In this document: piece by piece, positions 46,690-57,779 of the stretch
Position numbering within the stretch: the first letter of the stretch is position 1
How the letters are laid out: every line of letters begins with the position of its first letter
Source of the DNA: Parelaphostrongylus tenuis
Taxonomy: Eukaryota; Nematoda; Chromadorea; Rhabditida; Metastrongylidae
Direction of reading: 5' to 3'
NCBI GenBank assembly: GCA_019055375.1
Contig: JAHQIW010000096.1
Span: forward strand, 39,111-103,110
Length of the DNA: 64,000 bases
Translations under genes and position numbers: made by a program
The notes under the pieces: generated by a model
The model's database searches: none
The model's input: the letters and a program-made list of their open reading frames with translations, nothing else
What the model was told of the DNA's origin: nothing

Positions 46690-47570
46690 AAATATGTCCG
46701 GGAGCATATGTGGCGCAGTGCTTGGAGGCGCTGCGTAGCACACATGGCCAATGGTTCGATCCCGCGCCCATGAGTCACCGAGCCATCCATCATCCGAGGT
46801 CGATAAACTGCTACCAGATCGGTCTCAGACTCGTCTGGGAGGATAAACAGCACTGACGCGCTACAGCTGGAGGCCACTGCGAGTAATTATAAAGGCCATA
46901 GATAATTTCAGCGACCTCAAACGAAGCTAGTGACTGAAGACGAACGCATGGCGGATCCCTTCGGGATTGATCGACGACGAAAGCTTTATCCTTTATCCTC
47001 TTTATTCATAGATTCCCAGACTTGATCACCCATCTTTTTTACTTGTTGCTTTGCTATATCCTTAAATTGGTGAATCTTCTCGTGATCGATACACGGGACT
47101 GCAGTGATTTCGTAATGTTACCTCGTCTGCCTGATTCTGCAGATCCAGAGTTTCCTCGCTCTCTCATTCCGCTCCCTGTATTTTCATATATCCCCGAACT
47201 CCTTCATTTCTTGTTCTAGCAGATACAGATCAGAGTAACTGTCATTCTTATTCGTCGTCGTCGTCTTCATAGAGGCCCGCAGTGATTTCGTAATCCTACT
47301 TCGCCTGGCGCGTTTCTGTGAATCCATGGACTTCTCAACCACTCATTTTTCTCGTTGTGTTTCCACACACCTAAGACTCCTTGGTCTCACGTGTTAGTCT
47401 CGATTTCCCCTGGAAACTGTTTCTGGCCTTAGATTGGGGGTGTTTACGTTGTCAATTTTGATCCAGACACTCTGTGAATGTGTTTGAACGTGAATAATCA
47501 TGTAAAAGATTACCGCTGATAGTGGAGAAGAATGTGGCATATATAAGCCAGCACTAACGTCTCTCAGTCT
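46690..47570 (+). repeat. Duplicated block DB, copy 2
   Basis: Starts with a SINE 1 copy (head GCATATGTGGCGCAGTG, 46690-46995) and continues collinear with 40200-41035 through 'aaattggtgaatctt', 'gtgatttcgtaat' and 'gaacgtgaataatcatgtaa'. Confidence 0.65.
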
Positions 47571-48190
47571 CTGTTTGCCTGTTTCCATATTTCGTCAGTC
47601 TTCCGCCGATCACTGCCGTTTTCCCGTGGCTCCTCAGTGATTTCGTAACCTTATAACTTTGCCTGCACCGTTTTTGTAGACCCATGGGTTTCTTGTTTTT
47701 CGTTTTGCTTCATGTGAATCCATAAATCCAAAGACTCCTTAATCTCAAGCGTTATTGTCGATTGTACCTTAGAAATCGTTTCTGGGCTTAGATTGGCGGT
47801 GTTTGCATGTCAGTTTCGATGCAGACACTCTAGAAATGTGTTTGAACGTGAATAATCACGGGAAAGATCACTGCTGATAGCGAGCAAGAAAGTGGGATTC
47901 ATAGGCCAATATCAACTTTTCCAGTTTCGTTTTTCCTCACTGTCTTTTCGTAAATAGCTAGACTCCTTGTTTTAGCGTTTTTGTGGGTCCATATATTCGT
48001 CAGCTGAAGACATACCGATCGTTGTTGATCTTTAGACGCCTCCTCAGATTATTTTGCTTGCCGTTTTTGTGGATCCATGGATGTCTTATCTCTCATTTTG
48101 CTTCTACCTTGTCGTAAGTCCAAGAACTCATCGGTCGTTTCCTACTGAATTTTCAAACTCTTCACCTAATTTGTTCTGCATATTGTCTCC
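47100..48190 (+). repeat. Tandem array of about 355-bp units upstream of 48.2 kb
   Basis: 'GTGATTTCGTAA' recurs at about 47104, 47282 and 47636. 'GTGTTTGAACGTGAATAATC' recurs at about 47480 and 47839, each followed by 'gtgg(c/g)atatataagcc'-like sequence resembling a TATA element. Related single units lie at 40.9, 46.6 and 60.5 kb. Confidence 0.6.
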
Positions 48191-48192
48191 AA

Positions 48193-48466
48193 ATGTGCTG
48201 GAACTTTTGGTGTCAATCCAATTTGTCTCGAAACACTGTCGCTTCAGTTGACAGCAAATATCTATCTGCAACGAGCGAACTTTTTGGACAAACCGAGCAA
48301 ACGATGGACGAGAACAGAGGCTCTGAAGATATCTGTAACAATGTATTACGGGGAAACAATATGAATTCGGATATCGAAGCAAGCCAGGTAAAGTTTTAGT
48401 GAAGATTTTATTATTTTTTTCAGCGATGTCAAGACAGATTTGTTGAAAATACGATTCTAGGCGAAT
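48193..48466 (+). CDS. Two candidate exons, duplicated at 60.9 kb
   Basis: An open frame ends 'MDENRGSEDICNNVLRGNNM...EASQ' at 48387 with donor GTAAAG. After a 36-bp intron it continues with RCQDRFVENTILGE (48424-48466, donor GTAAGT). The same exon-intron layout is present at 60950-61160 with the ATG lost and a stop in frame. The leftover base at 48466 does not join in frame to the next open exons I tested, so a link to the BET gene downstream is unproven. No domain is recognised. Confidence 0.35.
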
Positions 48467-49240
48467 GTAAGTACACTTGGAAACAAATCAGATCTATTAC
48501 TTTGATCAGAAATTTGTAATGAGAAACGACTTGGGTGCATACCTGGAGTTCCTCATGGCGTCTACTTTCTCTATTCAGTCGGATTTTACGTGACAGTCTC
48601 CATAGGTGCCTCTGTAGCTCGTCTGTGACTGACCGTGAAACTGTCACTCGCATCATTTGTAAGATCTTTTGTGCTATAACCATGACTGTATCTGGTTTTT
48701 CCCTTTCTTTTCCTTTCAAAATCCCAACAGTATCACAACAATAAATGCACAGCGGTACCCCGTGTCGGAAATATTCCTATTTGCAACGAATCCATAGATG
48801 ATTCAGATGGCACCCAAGACTGTAAAATCACAATAGAGAGTGTAGGAACTTTGAGAAAATTGTCACTTATTCCATTGCACCCAGCTAAAGCAATCATCGC
48901 TATTGTTTTGAAGGATTTTGAAATCCGATATAATGATAAGTAAGGAACTGAGGTTTCATTAAGGTTGGCAAGAAGTTTTCCGTACTTTTTCGTTTGTCTT
49001 GGTTGTTTTACGTGCATTTAAGTTTTTATTTTTGCTGTCGTCTAGAGGAGCCTCTTACGGTTATTTTGGTATAAAACACTTATACATTTGTTCTATGAAG
49101 GGATTGTCCCGAGAACTAAAACAACTGCTGATGCCACACGAGACCGTTGCGTGCCAAAGCATCACTGGGACCCAATCGATACTTGTTAAGTATCAACAAG
49201 CGTATTTGCTCTCGAGGCAACTCAATGTCGAAAGAGATGT

Positions 49241-49313
49241 ACATGTGTTATATACATACATATTTATATACGTATATATGCATATATATACATATATGTG
49301 TGGTTACATATAT

Positions 49314-49378
<65 letters not shown>

Positions 49379-49379
49379 G
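49241..49379. repeat. TA/ATACAT microsatellite
   Basis: Alternating TA with interspersed ACATAT words. Open frames through it encode only Tyr-Ile repeats and are not genes. Confidence 0.95.
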
Positions 49380-49905
49380 TCTCAAGAAGCTGCTCTAGAC
49401 GATAGTGAAAACAAAGACTTAAATGCATGGAAAATAACCATCAAAAACGAATTGTTTGGAAAATTAATTGCCAACCGCAATGAGTCGTCAGCTCCTTGTT
49501 TAAGTTTTCGTTCTGTTTTTTTTATTTTTGTTTTGTTGTGCAGTGTTTCGAGCTGAAGCCTAAGTGGAACAAAGACATTTAGCTACTGAAGTAATCCAAG
49601 TAAAATTATCAAAAAAAGTGCTTGGGACTAAATTTACGTTCTTAGAATTTGGAACTAAACTCGATAAAACAATGACTTTTGTTTATCTTGAAAAGGGCAT
49701 TCACTACAGACTGTTAGCGATTGTGGAATGACTAAATATAACAGATTTGAGCTCGAAATTTGCATTGATTTTGAAGGCTGTAAAACATTTCTAAAAGCTA
49801 CATAAGTCTCTGTGGTAAATGCACATTCATCAGGCAGTTATATCTTATATTCACCTGGAATCCATTTGGCAAGGTTTTGGATGGAATTTTTACTGTCCAA
49901 TTTAG

Positions 49906-52900
49906 CATTTGCTGTTGACAAAAGAGGCTAGAAGGTCGACTCCACAACATCCTAAGAAGAGAAAAAAGAAAGGATTCGGGACTCGTCCGAAGCGACGATC
50001 TCCGAAAAAGGTTTGAGAGATGAGGATTTCATTACGAAAAGATTTCTGACATTTTTCTTTGGTTCTATGATTCTGCTATTACAAAAACTATTTTATGCCA
50101 AGTCCACAAGTGGTCAACCATCACGAAAACGCAAATTATTGGATGAGGATTTCAAATCATCTGCAAACATTCAAAAGGTATGTTACATATGAATTGCTTG
50201 TCTGTAGGAGGGTGGTAATATCTGTCATTATATGTTGGGCTTGAGAATGTGGCTACGCTTCACTCAGCCTTATTCAGCTTCCCAGTCGGTGTTCGGTTCG
50301 AATTCGGAAAAGAAAAGCCGAGCAAGAGGACTACTCGCAGTTGCCATCAAAGTATGAGGGGCCACCTACACCATCAGTGGCATACTGCGAATATGTTCTG
50401 GCCGATTTGATGAGTCCAAAATATCAGGTACTTCAAAATCGAATTCAATGATGTTGGGTTCTTTTTGGGGCTGTTGTCTAAGGTTACGAGTCAGAAGGTT
50501 ACAATGGTCTATAACCATCAACAATTTTTCATAAATACACTATAATAGCATGTCTTTCTCGTTTTAATCCACTCATTACAATAACTGCTTTTCTCAATTA
50601 ACTAACACTCCCTTTCTACTCTGTTGTTTTTTCCCATTTACTGTTTTCAAAAAGTATTTCAGTCAATCAACTGCTTAGTCGACTTGGAAACAGTAAGAAG
50701 GAAGTTATTCTATAGACAATATGCAAACGCAGAAGAATTCTCAAATGAGATCAGAACGGTTTGTGTTGTATAGTTTCAGCTGTTTAATCCATTTTACTGA
50801 GTACTTCTATTACTGGAAATTACGTTAGTACAATGCAATTCATACTTAATTCTCCTACAGAGCTAAGTTACCAATCTGTTTACTGTTTTTACCAAAATAA
50901 AGCAGCTGAACATAAAGTTTTTGAGTAATTTCACTGTATGCGTACTAGCCTCCTATGGTTCTTTTTTGTTAAACGGCGACAACTGAAGAAACGGTCCCTC
51001 TCGTTGGACGAGAATTTTTCGTAAGAGTTTTAGTAATCATTATCAATCATAGTATTGCTTCGCTGGAAGCACGAAAGGCTTATCAGCGTTTAGAGTAAAT
51101 CTGGAGTATCAGAGTCATACGCTCAATCTGGAGTTCCCTTTCAAGTGGAGAGAAAAATTACTAAACAAATGACAAAATTGCTTTTTACGTGTGACGCGAA
51201 AACGTATTTTTATCGACCGATGGCGAGCCGCCGCATCGAATTAACGACGACCTCACATCTCGACCGTAGATTAGCCGGTAAACAAGCGCGCCAAAAATAA
51301 GAAACTTAATATTATTTGTCTTGTTACACTGCAGTGAAACCATATTTCTGAAAAAAACCATACCACTGAAATGTTGAAAGCTTACACTATCGAATGATTT
51401 CTACTAATTATAGGAAGAACTCTGTCCTGCGAAAATTTTGCACCTGTGAACCACGAATGTTTTCCTACTGCTGAAGAGTTATAGGAAGATTTTTTCAGAA
51501 ACTGGTTAGGTATTGCAGTGGCTAGAGATTTAAGGCTTCGAATGACTGACGAAACTGAAAGTGCAATGAAAATCGTTGTCCAGCGAAAGGAATCGTTTTC
51601 CCATTTGTCGCGATCTGGCAAAAAAGAACCTTTCATATCTGTGGAGGAAAACTTTTTAAATCATACCTTCAAACGCCGAGTGTTTCAGCTTTGCAAGAAT
51701 CCTATCAGCTCTACACATTCTGAGGAGTGCATTTCTCTTTGGGATTCTTCGAGCAGCTCGTTTGTTTCAAACTTATTTTGGATGTTTTATTTGAAATAAT
51801 AATCCCACTCCAAAATACAATACATTTTATTCTTATTCTGTGATGTTGCACTATATGGTGGATGAGCTTTCACAAAGACAAGTTTCATTTTTGGGTACAT
51901 TCCTGTCTCCAAAAGGGTTTCTGAAAGGCTCTTTTCGCTCGACAGCGACTTTCCAAAGAACTATTAATAATCAATTGAAGGCTCAAATCTTGGGGAATCC
52001 AAAATTATGCTCTTCCTCAAGAAGCCTTTCACAGCGCTGTAGCACTGAAAAAAGTTGCGTTTCACAAGGTCACGCGTCATCTAGCGTATTTCGCACTACA
52101 GAGACGTTTTTTCTTAAAATATCAATATTATTTGATAGCATATCTCAGAATTTTGAAAGGTATGAATTATCACTGTCCTGAAGAAGGAGAAGGCACTAAG
52201 ATATCAAACGATTCAAAAATTTCCTAACGATCTCGTAAAATCTAAAGGGTGCATAAAATACATCGATATTCAAGTTGAGGGTGAGTAAATGTCGGTTGAA
52301 AAAAGATGCTTTTCAATTGTAGAAAGGAATCATTGAATCGGTTTGTAAAGCAATCGAGCTATTTTGCAATATACAATGATTTACTGTTACGATTTTCTTT
52401 TTAGTGGCTTGATTTACCACCAGATTTTGAAAAGCCATCCTCCATCCCTCCAGGAGAGATCGCTGATATGGACGAAGAGGATACAGCCTTATACGCCACT
52501 CAGAAAGAGGTATATGAAGACTCTGTGTAATTTTTTATTCAAGTAGCTTTTTTAAATCTCGCATATTTCAGGGAGAGAAAATGATTGCAGAAACACAAGA
52601 GTTATTGAAAGAACTCTCACTTCAAATGGATCATCTACTTAAAATAAAGGAAATGCGAGAAAGCGCAAGACGTAACAACAAGGTCCCACCTAAAGTCCTA
52701 CCGGCAATCTGGAAATCTGTGTCTGCTACTTTAGCAAAATGTGAAGCTGTTGCTGCCTATGAGAGTCCTAAATTGGAGATAAATGAGGAGGTAAGCTCTA
52801 ATGCACGTACGCTATGTTTTGCAAATAGTTGAGTGGGTATCTTACGAATTATTCTTGTCAAAGAAGGCAGAGTTCGTAAAACTTTCTTTTGAAGTTCATC

Positions 52901-55900
52901 ACCTGATCTTTCGACTAATTCACCTTCCTCAAAGCTCAAATGTATTACACAGCTACACTTAATCAGATGATATTGTCCATTCATGATGGAAACTTTACTC
53001 ACAAATTAAGTCAAACAGTTGCCTACTGAAAAATCTTACAGTTTTTTTTTCATAAAAGAGTAACATCACCCTATGGTGGTTTACAGATGATGAACAGTTA
53101 ACTTTAATCACGTTAAAAAATTGTTCTTAAGTAAGGTAGCAAGTCACATATGGTGTTGTGGCATTCGTACTAATTATTTTGGATTTTTCATGTCTGTTCG
53201 TAATGTGTCAAGGATTTTCCTCGTTGACATTTTTCTTTCTGTGCCACTGTCGTGAATGCCACGTTTAAATGATCACCGTTATTTTCGTCCCTGTATGTAC
53301 TTGGAAAAGTACATTTTTGGATTTCTAACTTTGCATAAAAATGTTCCTTCATGCGGACACAAGGTACATGCTACATTTTTGTCTACCCAGCGTATTCATC
53401 AATGCATGCCCTACAAGAAATCAACTGAGTCATGCAAGCTTTGTGTGTCATTAGAACAGATAATGCAGAGCTTTCTTTCGTATCGACGGATTCGAAGGCG
53501 GGTCGGGGTAAAGTAACACAGATCTCAGAGAATGAGGCAATGTCCTATATGGAACAACTACTGCTTGCTGAACATCTCCAGTTACTAAACGACGATCATA
53601 TGGGCACTGTTGTTGACATAATTCTGAAGCATAACGGTCTGACGGTTAGTGAATGGAAAAGTTTTCTTTTTGAACCGTGTGGTCATCATTTTTCCTAACG
53701 TATTCAGAAAGAAAAATCGTCACAGATTCCGGATGACGAGAATCATAGTATTAGTATCGCATTCCGAGATCTCAAACCAATTACATTGCGTGAGATTGCA
53801 ACGTATGTCGACTCGGTGCTGTCTAGTAGTCCAACCAGCGGTATGGTTTATAGTGTGCTTCACTTCTTGAATATATATTAACTTACTTCAAATTCTGAAC
53901 AGTTTTCTATCAATATCGACTTGAAATGATTCTTAATTCTTCATGCACCACTTGACCACTTACCGATAGGCTTTCGAAATTCATCTGAAGCAGTAAACCG
54001 GGTAGAGCTCCGCAAAAAATGTTCATATAGAACGAACTTTTGAGATTTGAAAATCTATGATTTTACGAGGCTCAAATTCTATTCTCATGTAACATATATA
54101 CCAGATGAAATCGCAGTTGTAAATTAGTTACTTCGGGTTTGTCGTGCTCATTAATGCCTGCCAGGAAATCATCTTTAACTGCACAATTTCCTGAGTTTTT
54201 TTTTTTGTCTTTTTCTGCTTCAATTCTAATATAAATTGTAATAGTGTGTTAATTCAATTGGGATATGACCATGGGCATCTATTAATAGTATTTATTTATG
54301 TTCTCGTTTCTACTATTGAAATATCCACTACTGCCGTTTGAGATATAGGAAATTTTCTAGATTTGTGAAGGGTAATTTATAATGGAAATTGTAATTTCTT
54401 TCGTATTATACATTTACAGTGAAGATTTAGTTGTTTTTATTCAAAAAGCATCATTTTGGAGCTTTCGTAATTGTCAATAGTGAATTTCAGGTAATGATGA
54501 TTCTAAAACTAAAAATGGCAAGACGAAGAGTGACGGCGCCCGTAGAAAGACTCAGCCGACCAGAAAAAGAAGTATGTTGACGGTTCTTGATTGTTTAGTT
54601 TTTGAGTGTTTTTTTTTATTTTCGACACATGATGCCTCATGCGCCTCATTATCGGGTTACTCTTGTTACCAGATATGCAAAGAGTACAACGTGATTCAAT
54701 GTGTCTTCAACTATATTAGTGGGAATACGCATTATTGAGTGGAAATGCTTTCTAGCCGACATTGATATTGAAGCGCGTAAGCGTGAACTGATGGGAGGAA
54801 TAAGGAGACTTGGTGGAACAGGCGCAACAAAGCCGATAAAAAAACATGGTATGTAGTTTCATGTCTTTAGTTTCCATGAAAGAGTTTAGGAGAGAATTTT
54901 CATTGATATCTTTTGTTTTAGAGTTTTCAGAAAATGATTTCCACTGAAGTTCTCAATGTTTGGAATTTTATCGCTTTTACCCCAGAGTGCCTCAAGTTAG
55001 GCACAGTGTATAAAGGACGCAGGAAAGACTGCTTGGAATCTGAGACTGTGATGGTTGATGAGAATCCATTTTTTCTATTCCTGCGACACTCTATGGGCAT
55101 TTTTGTCGCAACTACGGTCCCAGGATATCTATTCTGGGTTTCACCTAATAGGTCGGGTTGATTTTTGAGCTAAAACGAACTCGATTTTATAACCCTAGAC
55201 CCTTTTTTGTCATTGAGTATTCGTATTCCATCACCGAAGTTGGCTAATGAAACCCTCGCTCTGATCGTCGAGTGACTCTATCGGCCGCCAGTAAAACCTT
55301 CACTATTTCCCTGTCGTGTGCAAGAGCAGCTCAAGGCTTCTCAAGCGTTCCGCCTCATTCGGAATATCTGGTGGCTATCTCCAACTCAAAAATCATCATC
55401 GCGCGTCTCCTTTCCGTCTATGTCATTAGATAGTTTTACCAGCAGTTCTACCAGTACGCATTTATGGAAATACTGAAGCGTTACCGAGATACGTAGTCTG
55501 TGATAGACTCTGGTGCTTTTGAGGCTTAGATAGCAATTTAGAGTAGTTGTCTTACAGTCTGGATCAACTACCATAGTAGTTTTCGCTACCACTTTTTTGT
55601 TTCTGTGAACATTTTTTGAATAAAGCGTTTGTAAGGAATGCTATTTCATCATTCACTACTCAACATCTGTCAGCGTGATATCGACTACCCAGGCCAGAAC
55701 CGCTGACGGTTGATTGCTGACAGATTGAAACATTGTAACGTAGAAAGAATGGTGGCAAAACGAGTGTCAGCAGTGCGGCGCGTTAGAGCACTCACCCTCG
55801 GTCAGGGTGAAATGCGGGTTCGAGTCCAGCCCGACGCAAAAGTTTTGCACTTTTCTAAAATAGTTCCTGCAATCTTATAGTCAGGAAAGTTTTCTAAATT

Positions 55901-56086
55901 TGTCTTATTGATTTTGTGTTTCCGAAACTCTCTGTTCCAGCACCATATACCGATAAGTACGCTCAACTAAAGAGGTTTTACGCTCAGAATGAGAGCACAG
56001 CTGCTTCGTCGTCAACGACATCGGCGTCTTGTCAGTTTTCAAGCTCATCGGATACTGTTGTGAGTGAAGATTCCGTTAAGATCTAG
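49906..56086 (+). CDS. BET-family bromodomain/NET protein
   Basis: Exons: 49906-50010 (Lys/Arg-rich), 50103-50177, 50278-50427, 50663-50758, 52405-52509, 52572-52790, about 53471-53644, 53708-53840, 54491-54571, 54756-54848 and 55941-56086 (stop TAG); all junctions keep phase. 50278-50427 ends AYCEYVLADLMSPKYQ (bromodomain helix Z). 50663-50758 reads LVDLETVRRKLFYRQYANAE (helix A, 'MDL.TV..KL...Y'). 52405 starts WLDLPPDFEKPSS (post-bromodomain). NET domain: AMSYMEQLLLAEHLQLLN, HMGTVVDIILK, then AFRDLKPITLREIATYVDSV, the diagnostic BET signature. The C-terminus is basic, then Ser-rich (QFSSSSDTVVSED). BET proteins bind acetylated histones in the nucleus and regulate transcription. The ZA loop (about 22 residues) and helices B-C (about 30 residues, including the acetyl-lysine-binding Asn) were not found, although the flanking exons join in frame without them. 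No first bromodomain was found. The 5' start is unknown; an open stretch at 49380-49510 may be an earlier exon. Confidence 0.85.
50960..51080. mobile_element. FB-D arm fragment in BET intron
   Basis: 'acaactgaagaaacggtccc' and 'gagaatttttcgtaagagtt' match an FB-D arm. It lies in the interval where the missing bromodomain exon would be expected. Confidence 0.45.
51495..51640. mobile_element. FB-D-related fragment in BET intron
   Basis: 'gctagagatttaaggcttcg', 'gttgtccagcgaaaggaatc' and 'cccatttgtcgcgatc' match the fragments at 61.2 and 62.6 kb. Open frames crossing it (51382-51799, both strands) are not genes. Confidence 0.5.
55250..55385 (-). mobile_element. RTE LINE 3'-end fragment
   Basis: 'gatcgtcgagtgactc', 'ttccctgtcgtgtgcaagag' match the last 120 bp of the RTE in reverse. 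It lies in the last BET intron. Confidence 0.65.
55640..55860 (+). mobile_element. tRNA-like element in last BET intron
   Basis: tRNA-like arm 55764-55837: GTGTCAG...CCGACGC ends, GCGTTAGAGCA and GCGGGTTCGAGTCC. The left part ('caacatctgtcagcg', 'gctgacggttgattgctgac') is the spacer type seen at 44.6 kb; the left arm is lost. Confidence 0.65.
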
Positions 56087-56312
56087 CCTGTTTAGCTTAT
56101 TTTTTTCATTCCGATTATGGAGGTATATTTTATACTTTCTTCGTGTCAATACAAATTCAAGTGTATCTTGTTAATTTGAGTTCGTGATCCATTTATTTTC
56201 ACGTTTATGTCAGTGACTGGTAATCGGCACAATATGACATTCCAGCTTCGCTTTGAGTGAACTTTGGATGAGATTGTACGTGTCGAAAAATAGTTGGATT
56301 GTATTCTTTAAG

Positions 56313-56318
56313 AATAAA
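56313..56318 (+). terminator. Polyadenylation signal of BET gene
   Basis: AATAAA 227 bp after the stop codon, in an AT-rich 3' region; the first canonical signal downstream. Confidence 0.55.
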
Positions 56319-56319
56319 G

Positions 56320-57160
56320 CTGTTAATATCTATAGTAAGATTTTGCGCCGCATGAGACTCTAAGGTGTCTGAGTGAGTGTAGTAGAAAACGGTCTCATGA
56401 ATAAGAAACTTCCGAAAATGAATACTAGTGTTCTTTCGTCCATTATCTATCAGCTGGCTTCACTAATCTAAAGAACATGAATGGCTCCTCATCTAGGATG
56501 ACGTTTGTTTTTGTTGTTCTCGATGACAAAGTAGCGATGGTACACTCGCTATAAACTGCCGTTGTATAAGCTCTCTCTTAGCTAAGCTCTCATATAAGAA
56601 TGTCATGCATCTGAAGTAGGGAACCTTACCAAAAAGCTGAATCCACTGCTATACATCATGTTTTAACATCCACGTACAACTTTAGTTATGATGTGGGGTA
56701 AGACACTAGAGGGGTAGGTTGTTGTGTACCCGTATAAAAATCGAGTCTGAACATCCTTTGTAGAATGTCCTCATTTTTCCATAGCATATCTGGAGAGGAT
56801 GAAATTCCATTCAAAAAGGTACACACACAAGTGTAAGGGGAAGAAAAGCTGAAACACAGCTATTGACTCTCTACCCTCTTTAGAGAATTATTCCATATTT
56901 CCATGGTTGTACATAACTCAACTGTCGTCACATATCTGCTTGTTGCTCGCATGAATCATCTGTCTTCGAAGCCGCTCACTCTATGAACAACGTCCGCAGC
57001 AGGACACATTGAGAATGGAGGCCCCCTTCGTAAAGAAGCTTTCTGCTTTTTACGAAGATTTGATATCTATGCTCACTCACACGGTCTGCACATACCGTCC
57101 GTTTCGAATGTTTTTCTTAACCTCTTGGCACTTTTTTTATAATTTTTAGCACTTTATCTG
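56320..57160. other. No gene recognised
   Basis: No exon or known repeat identified downstream of the BET gene. Confidence 0.4.
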
Positions 57161-57164
57161 ATCC

Positions 57165-57405
57165 GTCGCCATAGTGTCTTTTTCACTGTGCGGATCCTAG
57201 TACTTCTAGTATTCAATTCGTTCTTCGTCTTCTTTTTGATTGGCGTAGAATACTGGATGAGTGAACCTTCTTGCAATCTCGAGGATAGCCTTGCTGTGGC
57301 GTTTCTAGGACGTTGTTGTTGACTGCCGGAGAGAGATAGGAGAGTGGAGCTTGGCTCCACGCGCGCCATGACCATCATCACAACCACTCGGCCACGGCGC
57401 CCACC
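57165..57405 (-). mobile_element. tRNA-derived SINE, family 2
   Basis: Minus strand begins GGCGCCGTGGCCGAGTGG, the best-preserved head of the family here, and ends with the complement of 'tcactgtgcggatcctagta'. Confidence 0.8.
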
Positions 57406-57537
57406 GCTTGACAACGACGTTGAAATCTTGCAGAGCACGTACGCGACCGCGTTGCGAGCTACAGTAACAATGTGGTAGTTTTTAATTAAATTTTGAAGCA
57501 GTCGTAATTTAGTGATTGAATTGTCATAATGATTTGA

Positions 57538-57777
57538 TTGAGTACGATTAGTGAGACCTTAATAAGGCTATCGACGGTGGAAACAACGCTAATGTTTCTC
57601 AATGAACAAAACAAAAATGACGTTTTAGCAAATCCTTTCAAAAGTGTTTGTGCATATATTATGAGAACTTGTTATACATTGTATGCTGCCAATGAATTTA
57701 AATTTTTTTTGTATGTTACTGTGGAACTGCTATTCATTGGTTGTGTAGTATTCATCAAACATTCGAAACAAGCATAG
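57538..57777 (+). CDS. Orphan ORF with a membrane segment
   Basis: About 79 codons without an internal ATG-defined start: TTLMFLNEQNKNDVLANPF, then a hydrophobic stretch FFLYVTVELLFIGCVVFI near the end and a short basic tail. It could be a terminal exon of a membrane protein (a TTAG precedes it) or chance. No family recognised. Confidence 0.25.
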   Translation: MSTISETLIRLSTVETTLMFLNEQNKNDVLANPFKSVCAYIMRTCYTLYAANEFKFFLYVTVELLFIGCVVFIKHSKQA

Positions 57778-57779
57778 GA

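Noticed and set aside
49240..49398. Open frames of Tyr-Ile repeats up to 126 codons
   Set aside because: They run through a TA microsatellite; low-complexity translation, not a gene.
51382..51799. Open frames on both strands in the BET intron
   Set aside because: They cross an FB-D-related repeat also found at 61.2 and 62.6 kb.
51840..52181. 113-codon open frame in the BET intron, considered as the missing bromodomain part
   Set aside because: No bromodomain signature (no Asn-Pro loop, no helix C pattern) and no in-phase link to neighbouring exons.
53256..53516. 86-codon ORF with several Cys
   Set aside because: In an intron of the BET gene and out of frame with the NET exon that overlaps its end.
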